Shown: positions 6,872-15,589, numbered from the stretch's first letter. The stretch is 20,493 bases of DNA from Promethearchaeota archaeon (GCA_016839635.1 JAEOTV010000162.1:1-20493), one strand, 5' to 3'. Translations and numbers: made by a program. Notes: generated from the sequence alone by a model not told the origin.

Positions 6872-8947
6872 ATGATAACAAAAGAGGCAGAATTTAATAA
6901 ATTAATATCTGAAAAGAGTCCATATCTATTACAACATGCTAAAAATCCAGTAGATTGGTATCCTTGGGGAGAAGAAGTCTTTAAGAAAGCTAAAGTAGAA
7001 GATAAGCCAATATTTCTTTCAATTGGGTATTCAACCTGTCATTGGTGTCATGTAATGGCACATGAATCTTTCGAGGATGAAGAAGTTGCCAAATTGATGA
7101 ATGAAGTCTTCATATCAATAAAAGTCGATCGGGAGGAACGCCCAGATATTGATAAAATCTATATGACTGTTTGCCAGATGATGACAGGTTCGGGAGGTTG
7201 GCCACTTACGATCATAATGACACCTGATAAAAAACCTTTTTTTGCTGGCACTTATTTCCCAAAACAGACTCGATTTGGCCGAATTGGACTACTAGACCTA
7301 ATTAAACGTATTAAAGAACTCTGGATAACCCAAAGAACGGAGTTATTAAATTCTGCTGATCAAATTATTTTCAGACTGCAAAATGTAGATCAAGAATCCC
7401 CCGGAGAAAAATTTTCAGACAGCACACTCAAAAAGGCATTTCGTCAATTATCAATCCAATTTGATTCTGTAAATGGCGGTTTTGGTAATCGTCCAAAGTT
7501 CCCTACACCACATAATCTTATATTTCTACTTCGATATTGGAAACGGACAGGTGATAAAAAAGCATTAGAAATGGTAGAAAAAACACTACTAGAAATGAGA
7601 AAAGGAGGGATTTATGATCATGTTGGGTTTGGTTTCCACAGATATTCAACTGATTCAGGTTGGCTTGTTCCTCATTTTGAAAAAATGCTTTATGATCAAG
7701 CATTAATCGCAATTGCTTATATTGAAGCTTATCAAGCTACTAAAAATGATTTATATAGAAAAACTGCCCAAGAAATATTTGCATATGTTCTAAGAGATAT
7801 GATTTCAATAGAAGGGGGGTTTTATTCTGCTGAAGATGCTGATAGTGAAGGGGAAGAGGGTAAATTTTATGTATGGTCAAAAAAGGAAATAGAAAAAGTC
7901 CTTGAAAAAAATAATTTAGATTGGGCAATTAATACTTTTAATATTGAAGAATCGGGAAACTATCTTGAAGAGGCTTTACAAAAGAAAACAGGAAAAAATA
8001 TTTTACACTTAAAGAATTTTCCAGATAAGCAAAACTTTGAAAAGGCAGAAGAAATTCGTTCAACTTTATTTAAATCAAGAGATGATAGAATTCATCCTCA
8101 TAAAGATGATAAAATATTAACTGATTGGAATGGACTAGTAATTGCAGCTCTATCTAAAGCTGCTGCTGCCTTTCAAGAAAATAAATATTTAGAAATTGCA
8201 AAAAATGCTGTTAATTTTATCCTTTCAAACCTTCGAGATTCTAATGATCGACTATTACATCGATATAAAGACGGAGTTTCAGAAATTAAAGGTTTTTTAA
8301 CCGACTATACTTTTTTCATTTGGGGACTTATAGAATTATATGAAACTACTTTTGATATATTTTATTTAAAAACTGCTATTGAATTACATAAGATACAAAT
8401 TGAGAATTTCTGGGATATTAATATTGGAGGATTTTATTTCACTGCGAAAGATAGTGAAAAATTATTGACTAAACAAAAGGAAATATATGATGGAGCTATT
8501 CCTTCAGGAAATTCAATTGCGATACTTAATTTATTACGGTTAAGTTATATCACTGGTGATTATGAGTTAGAAGAAAAAGCTGATATATTAATTAGAGTGT
8601 TTTCTGAAAAGATAAAATCAAATCCATTAGCTTATACTCAATTTTTAGTTGCTATTGATTTTATATTAGGACCAAGTTATTCATTAGTTGTAGCGGGTAA
8701 AAAAGATGATAACGATACAAAAGAGTTGATAAGTGGAATACTAAATGAATATCTACCGAATAAAGTATTCATGTTAAGAAACACTGAGAAAGAAAATCCT
8801 GATATTGATGAACTTTCAAATTTTGTTGAATTCTTTTATAAACTCGATGATATGGCTACAGCTTATGTTTGCATTAATAAGACATGTAAGCCTCCAACTC
8901 ATGGTATTAATCAAACTATAGAATACCTAAAACCTAAATGGGAATAA
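6872..8947 (+). CDS. DUF255 thioredoxin-fold protein, YyaL/SPATA20 family
   Basis: A 691-residue protein, close in length to Bacillus YyaL. The N-terminal domain (about 1-170) is the thioredoxin-like DUF255 domain with the signature [13 protein letters not shown], the CHWC redox motif (Cys56, Cys59) in [16 protein letters not shown], and [11 protein letters not shown]. The remainder resembles the (α/α)6 barrel of N-acylglucosamine 2-epimerases and cellobiose epimerases, with [15 protein letters not shown] and ILTDWNGL as conserved family motifs. The family is widespread in bacteria, archaea and animals, but its biochemical function is unproven; a redox-linked or sugar-related role is only inferred from the folds. 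It is monocistronic, divergent from the glycyl radical operon, and carries the twin palindromes directly upstream. Confidence 0.9.
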   Translation: MITKEAEFNKLISEKSPYLLQHAKNPVDWYPWGEEVFKKAKVEDKPIFLSIGYSTCHWCHVMAHESFEDEEVAKLMNEVFISIKVDREERPDIDKIYMTVCQMMTGSGGWPLTIIMTPDKKPFFAGTYFPKQTRFGRIGLLDLIKRIKELWITQRTELLNSADQIIFRLQNVDQESPGEKFSDSTLKKAFRQLSIQFDSVNGGFGNRPKFPTPHNLIFLLRYWKRTGDKKALEMVEKTLLEMRKGGIYDHVGFGFHRYSTDSGWLVPHFEKMLYDQALIAIAYIEAYQATKNDLYRKTAQEIFAYVLRDMISIEGGFYSAEDADSEGEEGKFYVWSKKEIEKVLEKNNLDWAINTFNIEESGNYLEEALQKKTGKNILHLKNFPDKQNFEKAEEIRSTLFKSRDDRIHPHKDDKILTDWNGLVIAALSKAAAAFQENKYLEIAKNAVNFILSNLRDSNDRLLHRYKDGVSEIKGFLTDYTFFIWGLIELYETTFDIFYLKTAIELHKIQIENFWDINIGGFYFTAKDSEKLLTKQKEIYDGAIPSGNSIAILNLLRLSYITGDYELEEKADILIRVFSEKIKSNPLAYTQFLVAIDFILGPSYSLVVAGKKDDNDTKELISGILNEYLPNKVFMLRNTEKENPDIDELSNFVEFFYKLDDMATAYVCINKTCKPPTHGINQTIEYLKPKWE

Positions 8948-8987
8948 AATTAATTAAAATATCAAAACATTTGGTAGAGTTCAGAAT

Positions 8988-9401
8988 TTATAAACCAAAT
9001 TTCTCAATTTTTTGATTTACCAATTCTTTTAACTCATCAATTGATTTTACGGCATTCATTTCTTTTTGATTTACGAATAATTCAAGACCAGATTGATCTA
9101 GAAGATATGCAGAAGGAAATTTTGCGTCAACAACATCATATTTTTCACTAAATTCATCTTTATGCAAAAATTCAAACTTAAATTTATCTTTTTTCTTAAA
9201 TTCTACGGGAACATCAAGATCGTTAACAAAATTCTTCCAATCTTTTTTCATTCCAAAAGCTCCAAATGTTACAGCGCATAAATTACATTGATATGTACTT
9301 TTGCGAAATGATTTATGCAGAGTATCTTTAAGTCCTGTAAAAAAGCCTCCAGATTCAGCATTATAAACGAAAATTAATTTTTTTCCGTCCCCTTCACTCA
9401 T
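8988..9401 (-). CDS. Small CNLC-motif protein, paralogue 1
   Basis: A 137-residue soluble protein of an uncharacterised family, and a tandem paralogue of the gene at 9545-9940. Shared motifs are LIFVYNAESG near the N-terminus, CNLC (Cys39, Cys42) followed by TFGAFGMKKDWKNF, then EFLHKDEF, and a DAKFPSAYL strand with a downstream acidic helix. The β-strand start, the CxxC and a PxAYL strand would suit a small thioredoxin-like or other thiol-active α/β fold, but this is only inference. It differs from its neighbour by an extra lysine-rich stretch of about 10 residues (around 70-79) before the EFLHKDEF motif. It starts at ATG 9401 and has its own 140-base upstream gap, so it need not be cotranscribed with paralogue 2. 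Confidence 0.8.
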   Translation of the reverse strand: MSEGDGKKLIFVYNAESGGFFTGLKDTLHKSFRKSTYQCNLCAVTFGAFGMKKDWKNFVNDLDVPVEFKKKDKFKFEFLHKDEFSEKYDVVDAKFPSAYLLDQSGLELFVNQKEMNAVKSIDELKELVNQKIEKFGL

Positions 9402-9510
9402 TTAAACCAACTCTTATTAATTATCTTATATGCCATTTTACAAATTAGTTTAATTCTAAATTTTTTTAATTTATAGGTTATAAATCATAAATTTTAAGCA
9501 TACACACAAA

Positions 9511-9541
9511 ATAAGGAGAAAATAATATGAAATTAGATTAA
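9511..9541 (+). other. Shine-Dalgarno plus four-codon mini-ORF
   Basis: AAGGAG is followed, seven bases on, by ATG AAA TTA GAT TAA (9527-9541), a complete five-codon unit encoding MKLD. It sits in the gap between the two paralogues, opposite to their strand, and ends four bases before the stop of paralogue 2. It may be a decayed gene start, a regulatory minigene, or chance. Nothing else supports expression. Confidence 0.2.
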
Positions 9542-9544
9542 AAT

Positions 9545-9940
9545 CTAAACTGTTGCATTCGTAACATAGGAAATATTATTTAGCTTCTCTAAAACTAAAA
9601 CTTCCATCTCATCTAAGGAGTTTACTATATTCATTTCATCTTCAGAAATTATTAATTTTAATTCTCCATCATCAAAGATATAAGCTGTAGGGTATTTTGC
9701 ATCTTCCATATGATATTTTTTTTCAAACTCATCCCGATGCAAAAATTCAGTATCGATATTTAAATTATTAATAAAAGATTTCCAGTCTTTCTTCATAGAG
9801 AAAGCACCAAAAGTCTGAAAACAAAGATTACATTCATATGAGTTAGGCCTAAGAATCTTTTTCCAAAAATCTTTAACTAAATTAATTACCCCAGAATCCG
9901 CATTATATACAAAAATTAGTTTCTTTTCTTTTTTATTCAT
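9545..9940 (-). CDS. Small CNLC-motif protein, paralogue 2
   Basis: A 131-residue member of the same family as the gene at 8988-9401. It repeats the pattern LIFVYNADSG, CNLC (Cys37, Cys40), QTFGAFSMKKDWKSF, EFLHRDEF, and DAKYPTAYIF, with an acidic C-terminal half. Conservation of the two cysteines and of the Lys-Lys-Asp-Trp segment in both copies argues that these are functional residues. The side-by-side arrangement in the same orientation points to a tandem duplication followed by divergence. The start at ATG 9940 is preceded on the minus strand by GGGGTG, a plausible ribosome binding site, and by a small inverted repeat. Function is not known; a thiol-redox role is a guess. Confidence 0.8.
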   Translation of the reverse strand: MNKKEKKLIFVYNADSGVINLVKDFWKKILRPNSYECNLCFQTFGAFSMKKDWKSFINNLNIDTEFLHRDEFEKKYHMEDAKYPTAYIFDDGELKLIISEDEMNIVNSLDEMEVLVLEKLNNISYVTNATV

Positions 9941-9954
9941 AATAATAACACCCC

Positions 9955-9969
9955 GTAATATTTTATTAC
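9955..9969. repeat. Inverted repeat GTAATA-N3-TATTAC upstream of paralogue 2
   Basis: A perfect 6-3-6 palindrome about 15-29 bases before ATG 9940, just upstream of the putative GGGGTG ribosome binding site. It could be an operator, but short AT-rich palindromes are frequent here. Confidence 0.25.
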
Positions 9970-10095
9970 TAATTAAGGCATTTTAATATCCTCATTATCA
10001 TTCATAAATCTTTTAGCAATATTAGAGAAAAAAAATAAAAGAATCAGGAAAAAGCTGTTAAATTATTAATCTTCTTTCCAAAAGAAATCCAAGCT

Positions 10096-10497
10096 TTATT
10101 TTTCACTTAAAAACATTTTTCTTATATTTTCCATTCTTTTTCTATTAGTATTCCAATCATAACCTCCTATACGAGATTGGGATCTAAAATGGATTATTTT
10201 TTCATTGTCGTCAAATAGAAATTCTACATCATCTTTAAATCTAAATAGAACAGTGGTGAATAAATAATGTAGGTAGTTTCCCTCTTGTTTAAGAAGTTTA
10301 GTTCTTTTAAGAGAATTAATTATATTCATTAATTTTTTTTTTGCTTCTTCCATTGAAGTAGTATATTTTATAGGCTCAATATAATTAACCTCATTCTCTT
10401 TATTACTTTGGGTTGAAACACAATAATGACGTTTTGGGCAGGGATAGAATTTACCATCTATAATTCCAGTTGATTTTTTTATTATAGTTGTCACCAA
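10096..10497 (-). CDS. DUF1499 domain protein
   Basis: About 133 residues. The family pattern is clear: an N-terminal CPxxxxCVSTQ (Cys20, Cys26), then a helix-rich segment, then FRFKDDVEFLFDD followed by HFRSQSRIGGYDWNTNRKRMENIR. DUF1499 proteins usually carry CPxxPNCVSSQ, RFxDDVEF and RSxSRxGxxDxGxNRxR, all recognisable here. Their function is unknown, and they are often found in bacteria and plastids. The start is weak: TTG 10497 or GTG 10494 are the only reasonable choices before an in-frame stop, and no Shine-Dalgarno sequence is visible. No signal peptide is seen, so the protein should be cytoplasmic. It is separated from paralogue 2 by 155 bases in which I see no other feature. Confidence 0.82.
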   Translation of the reverse strand: MVTTIIKKSTGIIDGKFYPCPKRHYCVSTQSNKENEVNYIEPIKYTTSMEEAKKKLMNIINSLKRTKLLKQEGNYLHYLFTTVLFRFKDDVEFLFDDNEKIIHFRSQSRIGGYDWNTNRKRMENIRKMFLSEK

Positions 10498-10856
10498 ATG
10501 ATATAGAATTTTTCTATTATTTGTGAAATCAAATTATTTTAAATAGATATGGATTATAATTCTAAATTTTTATTATTTTGATTGGAGTTATTCTATATCT
10601 AAACTTAGTATTCGATATATAAAATTTTCCTATATTGCTAATTAAAAACGGGGATTATACAAAAAAGGTCTTAGAATTAGAATTCGGACAATAAAACATT
10701 TTGGCTGAAATTTCTTACGAGTTTTAACAAGTTTAGATTTATTAAACTCTTTTAAATATCGATGAACGATAAGAAAAATTAGGTAATAATAATAAATGTA
10801 TGAAGGTGGTTTAAATAGTTCATCGGATAAAAGCATGGTTTAAAATTCTGAAAATC
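10498..10856. other. Divergent AT-rich intergenic region
   Basis: This gap of about 360 bases separates the DUF1499 gene from the methyltransferase and must hold both promoters. Two GGTTTAAA elements (near 10808 and 10838) are possible TATA/BRE sequences for the methyltransferase. TGAAAATCAT at 10849-10858, touching its start codon, matches 10 bases of the 6851-6863 palindrome. A 64-codon frame on the minus strand (10642-10836) is not convincing as a gene. No tRNA or other RNA gene was recognised. Confidence 0.35.
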
Positions 10857-11861
10857 ATGATGAGTTTAACGAAAATTAGGGAGGCTCGAGAATTTTACAA
10901 GGGAAATTTGATTAAAGTTTTAGATAAAGAAGGCTTATTTCAATATTTGGAAATTCCTAAATCTATGGAAGATATTGTTAAGCATTTTAACTATAACGAC
11001 TTAGATTTAGTCTCGGTTACTTTAGAAGCCTTACAAAGTGATAAAATCCTTTTATTAACTCCAGAGGGTAAATATTATTTTAAAAACCATAAAATAGGTC
11101 ACTATCCAGAGAGATCAAGAATTCTTTCAGACGCGCTATTAGATATCATGACGCAATATGTAGAATTTTTTCCAGAACGGTTGAGAGGAAAATTTGTAGA
11201 TTTTACAGGAGGAATTAATCTCTTTAATTGGGATGATGCCCTTACGGATAGTTTATATGAGCAAATGAGGAGATCTGCTTTTGCTTATGTTAATGCAACC
11301 AAATATAAAGGAAGTTTTTTAGAAATTGGGACTGGAGCAGGATATAGTACCGCAGCCATATTTAATTATTATTTACAAGCTAAAAAATTCTATCCTGGCA
11401 CTAAGATGAAGATTATAGGAATAGATACTGATGAATCATTATTATCCATTGCAAGAGAAGAATTTCCAAAAATGCTAGCTAGGCATTCGGATAAAACAGA
11501 AAGTGAAATTGCTTCATTGAAAGAATTTTATCCAAAGTTTCGACAAGCATCTGTAACTGATCTACCATTTGATGATAATAGTTTTGATATGGTTTATAGT
11601 TCTCAAGTACTTCATTGGACAAATACGCCTAAAGCAATTAAAGAGATGTTAAGAGTGACTAAACCAAATGGTTTTGTTTTTGGGGCGCAATCCGTTGCTC
11701 CTAGAGTCAATCATTATGCAAATTCCCATGTTATTGTTGTGAAAGATGCTCAAGGATTTTTTACAAGAGAAGAATTTATAAACTGGGCAAAAGAAGCAGG
11801 AGCAAGAAAAGTCAAAACATCGTATCCTCTAATTACTGTATGTTTCAAATTTCTTAAATAA
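10857..11861 (+). CDS. SAM-dependent class I methyltransferase with N-terminal helical/winged-helix region
   Basis: A 334-residue protein. Residues 1-90 look like a winged-helix dimerisation module of the type found before small-molecule O-methyltransferases (YLEIPKSMEDIVKHF, then LEALQSDKILLLTPEGKYYF). The Rossmann methyltransferase domain begins with motif I, LEIGTGAGYST (about 155-165), followed by the acidic residue of motif II in IIGIDTDES (about 190), DLPFDDNSFDMVYSSQVLHW (about 235-254), and LRVTKPNGFVFG. The fold is therefore clear but the substrate is not; nothing in the neighbourhood identifies a pathway. Two adjacent ATGs (10857 and 10860) begin the gene without a Shine-Dalgarno sequence. 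A run of eight T follows the stop codon. Confidence 0.88.
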   Translation: MMSLTKIREAREFYKGNLIKVLDKEGLFQYLEIPKSMEDIVKHFNYNDLDLVSVTLEALQSDKILLLTPEGKYYFKNHKIGHYPERSRILSDALLDIMTQYVEFFPERLRGKFVDFTGGINLFNWDDALTDSLYEQMRRSAFAYVNATKYKGSFLEIGTGAGYSTAAIFNYYLQAKKFYPGTKMKIIGIDTDESLLSIAREEFPKMLARHSDKTESEIASLKEFYPKFRQASVTDLPFDDNSFDMVYSSQVLHWTNTPKAIKEMLRVTKPNGFVFGAQSVAPRVNHYANSHVIVVKDAQGFFTREEFINWAKEAGARKVKTSYPLITVCFKFLK

Positions 11862-11874
11862 CTCTAAATTCAAC

Positions 11875-11882
11875 TTTTTTTT
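11875..11882 (+). terminator. Poly-T terminator after the methyltransferase
   Basis: A run of eight T begins 13 bases after the stop codon at 11861. It is the likely archaeal-type transcription stop separating the methyltransferase from the next gene. Confidence 0.4.
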
Positions 11883-11950
11883 AATTAAAGATTTTAGAAA
11901 ATTTATGAAAATTTCCGAAAGTATGATTAAATAAATTCTTTATAAACACA

Positions 11951-11966
11951 TTATATAAATATAAAA
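11951..11966 (+). promoter_or_regulatory. TATA-like element for the ribbon-helix-helix gene
   Basis: TTATATAAATATAAAA lies about 45-60 bases before ATG 12010, implying a leader of roughly 25 bases. A second TATAAA just upstream (11941-11946) is an alternative. Confidence 0.4.
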
Positions 11967-12009
11967 TTGAATAATAGCTTTTTTAACAATAATTGTCTTT
12001 TAAATATTA

Positions 12010-13074
12010 ATGCCATTTCCAAAACCAAGAAGGTTATCGAAAAAGAAAATAAGAAAATCGATAACTATACCAGAATATCTCGATGAATGGATAGAACGAT
12101 ATTTAAAGTATGAAAGAGAACAGCAAAAGAATGAAGGTAAAGAAATTAGTGATGATATAAAATCATATTCTTCGTTTATAACCAAGGTTTTAGAAAATAT
12201 AATGAATCTCTTTTTGAAGGGTAAAACTTTCGAAGATTTAGAGCTTGTAGCTGATACAAAAGTAAAGTCGTTTTATAAGAAAATTACATTTAGAGCATTA
12301 ATTGTCTATTACGAATTAATTGTTAGAATAAATAAGTATAAAAAACTTGATCTGAAAAAATTGTTAAATGTATTTATGTTATATCAAAATTTCTTCACGG
12401 GTGGAAAACCCATTACAGAAGAAGAAGCAGTAATAACTATGAATAGGTTTAAGAACTTCATGGTAGGAAATAATATCACTAAAGATGTTACAATTGAACC
12501 TAGTGGGAATAAGTACATATTTCAATATTTTGGTATTTATCCTGAAATGCATTATGATTTTTCAAAATTTGTTGCTGGTGTTTTGGGATTTTTAGGTATT
12601 AAAATTGAAAGAGTATCTCATTCTAATAATTATACTAGAATAGACTTCGAAAGGACTGAGTTATTCATATTAAACGAAGCGGCTTTGGAGGAGAGAAAGA
12701 AACTTTTTGACTATAATACATCATTTTTCACAAATTTTAATAAGATCTTAGAGGATGAAGATGATTTACACTTATGGATAAGAATTAATGACTCTAAATT
12801 ACCAATAATTTCTTTTAAAAACATTGATGATGGATTAGTTTTAATAAGGGAAATAATTGATGATTTAAACAAATGGATACCACCAAGAAAATTTAATATT
12901 AAATTATTAGAATTATTTAGAAAATTTAGATGGATCAATCTAATTGATGAAACAAAAATGTTTTTTAAGTTACAAATTGAAAAAAATTCCATGGAATATA
13001 ACATTATAAAAACAATTCTTAATGAATTAAAAATTGAATATAAGGAGTTTGAAAATTCTATAAAATTAAGATGA
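12010..13074 (+). CDS. Ribbon-helix-helix-like N-terminus with large unknown C-terminal region
   Basis: A 354-residue protein not recognised as a named family. The first 75 residues have the pattern of a ribbon-helix-helix DNA-binding domain: a basic leader (about 1-15), a short strand RKSITIPEYLDEWIERYL, a lysine/glutamate-rich insertion, and a second helix YSSFITKVLENIMNL. Residues 85-350 are helical and mixed, rich in Lys, Asn, Ile and Phe, without cysteines or obvious catalytic motifs. The composition is soluble, with no membrane segment. A transcription factor or a DNA-associated protein of a lineage-specific family is the best reading, but the C-terminal part could equally be a sensor or an oligomerisation region. 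It converges on the radical SAM gene with nine bases between stop codons. Confidence 0.7.
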   Translation: MPFPKPRRLSKKKIRKSITIPEYLDEWIERYLKYEREQQKNEGKEISDDIKSYSSFITKVLENIMNLFLKGKTFEDLELVADTKVKSFYKKITFRALIVYYELIVRINKYKKLDLKKLLNVFMLYQNFFTGGKPITEEEAVITMNRFKNFMVGNNITKDVTIEPSGNKYIFQYFGIYPEMHYDFSKFVAGVLGFLGIKIERVSHSNNYTRIDFERTELFILNEAALEERKKLFDYNTSFFTNFNKILEDEDDLHLWIRINDSKLPIISFKNIDDGLVLIREIIDDLNKWIPPRKFNIKLLELFRKFRWINLIDETKMFFKLQIEKNSMEYNIIKTILNELKIEYKEFENSIKLR

Positions 13075-13083
13075 ATTTGTTAT

Positions 13084-14598
13084 TTATTGAACATTTTTTT
13101 GGGTTAACATCTGGATTTTAGCACGGTATATATTAGAAAGCCTTTTTGGCATTCTTGGTTCAAAGAGTTTAAAGTTATGGCCACTAAGATCTAATAAAAC
13201 TCTAATTGTTTTTTTTAAAATGGATGATTTATTTGCAATAGGAGATTTCGATAACGTATTAGCCATATTTGAATAAACATCAATGCCTTTTTTTTCCACC
13301 TCATGATAAGCTTTAAACGCATATTTTAGTACAGAAAAGCCTCTTCCAAGTGCTTTATGATTAAAAGCAAGAAATCCATCTTGATATACAAATTCAGCAG
13401 GTAAGTCATCTCCAAAAATCCTTCCTTCTTTTTTAAGGAGTTCATATAAATAAGTTCGAGGTATTGCTTTAAATGTTGAAATGAAATATAAATTAGAATT
13501 ATACTTTAAGTTTCCTTTTATTTCTAAATCAATACTTTTAGGAGTATGATGAGGTAATCCAATAATAAAATTATGGTTTGTAACAATTCCCATATCAGAC
13601 AAATTTTTTACAAAATCTTTGGATACACCATAGTTTTTTTCATAACCTCCTCCAAGTGTTGATTCAATACCAAAATTTACCATAAGAAATTTAATTCGAC
13701 ATTTTTCTTGTATTAATTTGAGGTTAAAATTTTGCAAGTGATTTAATGAAATTAGGCAAAAAATATACAAATAATTATCATAACTACCTTTATAATTCAT
13801 GAAATAGTTAAAAACCTCATTCCATTCTCGTTCAGGAAAAAAGGCATTAGGTTCACATAAATATAAAATTTTATCTCTTCGATCCATCTCTAATAGATTT
13901 TTTAAGTTTTCTATAATAGCCTTTGATTTTGAAAATGGTAAATATTGCAATTGTTTCGACGTAATACAAAAATCACAAGAATATGGACAACCAATTTGAG
14001 ATACCATATAAGCTGTTTTAAAATTTATGGGTAATAGCCGAGTATTCATAATTACTGTAGAAATCTTATAATCCCTTATTTTAAGTTGAGATAAACAAAA
14101 TTTCTTTCTTAACCAATCAATTCCATTCCCCATACAAATGTTTTCTTTTAGAACAAGTTTACGTACCCTTTCGAATATAACCCCCGTACCGCCTATAATT
14201 AATTCTAGCTCAGGGTAATCTTTGTTAATAATTTCAATTATTTTAATAGCATTTTCTAATCTACTTGCATACGTACTTAAGCCTATATGAGTGATATTAT
14301 CTGCCTTATCAATTATATCTCTAATATTCTCTTCTGTAATAGCTTCATTAATGACAATAGAATCAATTTCAGGAATATTTTTTGATAAAAAATGGCCTTC
14401 AATATTTGGTGAATCTAAACTATTTGCATAAATCATGGAATTAAAAGGATTAAGCTTGTAGCCAAATTCATCAAAAGCTTGTTGGATATCATTTTTATTT
14501 ACATATTGAGGAAATTTGTCATATTTTGGATTATTTAATACTTCTAAAGCGAAATCTTCAGTAGCTCCTAAATTTGGTGGAAGAGATTTAATAAACAT
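13084..14598 (-). CDS. Radical SAM protein with cobalamin-binding-like N-terminal domain
   Basis: A protein of 504 residues from ATG 14598. The N-terminal 170 residues resemble the Rossmann-like B12-binding domain found before many radical SAM enzymes (THIGLSTYASRLENAIKI, then LELIIGGTG), but the cobalamin-ligand motif DxHxxG is not visible. The catalytic cluster motif is GCPYSCDFC (Cys204, Cys208, Cys211). Downstream the radical SAM barrel shows FGIESTLGGG and the HNFIIGLPHHTPKS segment, as in methylthiotransferase- or BchE-like proteins. The chemistry cannot be inferred further. An upstream in-frame TTG (14637) would overlap the GNAT gene; the ATG is preferred because it gives the usual short leader before MFIKSLPPN. 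It is the second gene of an operon with the GNAT protein. Confidence 0.85.
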   Translation of the reverse strand: MFIKSLPPNLGATEDFALEVLNNPKYDKFPQYVNKNDIQQAFDEFGYKLNPFNSMIYANSLDSPNIEGHFLSKNIPEIDSIVINEAITEENIRDIIDKADNITHIGLSTYASRLENAIKIIEIINKDYPELELIIGGTGVIFERVRKLVLKENICMGNGIDWLRKKFCLSQLKIRDYKISTVIMNTRLLPINFKTAYMVSQIGCPYSCDFCITSKQLQYLPFSKSKAIIENLKNLLEMDRRDKILYLCEPNAFFPEREWNEVFNYFMNYKGSYDNYLYIFCLISLNHLQNFNLKLIQEKCRIKFLMVNFGIESTLGGGYEKNYGVSKDFVKNLSDMGIVTNHNFIIGLPHHTPKSIDLEIKGNLKYNSNLYFISTFKAIPRTYLYELLKKEGRIFGDDLPAEFVYQDGFLAFNHKALGRGFSVLKYAFKAYHEVEKKGIDVYSNMANTLSKSPIANKSSILKKTIRVLLDLSGHNFKLFEPRMPKRLSNIYRAKIQMLTQKNVQ

Positions 14599-14608
14599 TA
14601 TTTTTTTT

Positions 14609-15589
14609 CTAATTACTAAATACACCTCTTTTTTCAATTTTGGAAAATCCTAATAAAATTGAATCGTAATCTTTGTAATAAAAAGGAAGGTAAGCATAGT
14701 ATTTTGCTCCTAAGTTAATTAATATATTTTGACTAACGTTATCATCAACAATTATTGGAAATGAAATGGAATTTATACTTTTATTATTTGAATATTCCTG
14801 TAATATCCTGTCAATTATTATCTTTTTACTTAAGAGATCCATATTATTTCTTAGATATTTAAAATCATACCAACATTTTTGATATTGGTTTTCAATGAGT
14901 TCAGCTAAATATTCACCATTGTTATTACAAATTTGGATATTTTTTGTTCCTTCGTATTTTCCTTTTGATCTAATGATTTCTATTTTGCTATTTTTGAAGA
15001 TCTGTGACCTTTTATTTGAATTTGAAGCGGATATAATTCTTTTTATACCTGCTAATCGGGTTGATTTATAAACTGAAGGCCCTAGCTTTATATGCGGTCT
15101 AATTAATTTCCAATTAAAATCATATAAAATAAGACCAAAAATTATCAATCCTTTGTTGTTTTCATGATTAGGTATTTTTCCTAGGTATCTAAAATTAAAT
15201 TTATTTAATATTTTAATTATAGGGATATTGTCCTCATTAATAATCGCATAGACACATTTGAAAACTGAGTTATTCACAATAGTTTTTAATTTCATCATTT
15301 CTATACCCATTTGTGAAATAATTCCCTGTGCTTGGAATTCAGGATCAATCATAGTTAATTTTAGATAGCCTGCGTCATGACTAAGAGTAAAAACCATCTG
15401 TCCAATTAATTTATCATTTAGAAAAGCTCCTTTCCAGTAAGTATGTTTTTCTCTTAATTTTGATTGTACATAATCAGTTTCATAATATTGTTTTTCAAAA
15501 TAGAACTTTCCATAAACTTTTTTAATTAAATCGATAATCTTTTCAGAATCATCTATAAGTAAACTCCTTATGTAAATATTATTTAGCAA
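14609..15589 (-). CDS. GNAT-family acyltransferase, probably two GNAT-like halves
   Basis: A 326-residue protein. Residues 1-165 form a GNAT domain: β1 and α1 in YIRSLLIDDSEKIIDLI, the central strands, and the acyl-CoA loop in DPEFQAQGIISQMG, where the usual R/QxxGxG/A is present as QAQGII. It ends with INEDNIPIIKILNKFNFRYLG. Residues 170-326 have a similar end pattern (DDNVSQNILINLGAKYYAYL), so this half is probably a degenerate second GNAT fold without a clear CoA loop. The substrate is unknown. The start is a TTG at 15589, the only canonical start before an in-frame stop that keeps β1; GGGGT about 11 bases upstream may help initiation. The radical SAM gene starts 10 bases after this stop codon, so both are probably one functional unit. 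Confidence 0.8.
   Translation of the reverse strand: MLNNIYIRSLLIDDSEKIIDLIKKVYGKFYFEKQYYETDYVQSKLREKHTYWKGAFLNDKLIGQMVFTLSHDAGYLKLTMIDPEFQAQGIISQMGIEMMKLKTIVNNSVFKCVYAIINEDNIPIIKILNKFNFRYLGKIPNHENNKGLIIFGLILYDFNWKLIRPHIKLGPSVYKSTRLAGIKRIISASNSNKRSQIFKNSKIEIIRSKGKYEGTKNIQICNNNGEYLAELIENQYQKCWYDFKYLRNNMDLLSKKIIIDRILQEYSNNKSINSISFPIIVDDNVSQNILINLGAKYYAYLPFYYKDYDSILLGFSKIEKRGVFSN

Noticed and set aside
10642..10836. 64-codon minus-strand frame in the divergent gap
   Set aside because: The protein is a low-complexity mix of Tyr, Ile, Leu and Lys with no motif, has no ribosome binding site, and occupies space needed for the methyltransferase promoter.
13084..15589. A split Elp3, or an AblA/AblB (β-lysine) pair, from the adjacent radical SAM and GNAT genes
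   Set aside because: The radical SAM protein has a CX3CX2C motif with a B12-like N-terminal domain, not the Elp3 cysteine pattern and not a lysine aminomutase sequence. The GNAT protein is a separate double-domain type.
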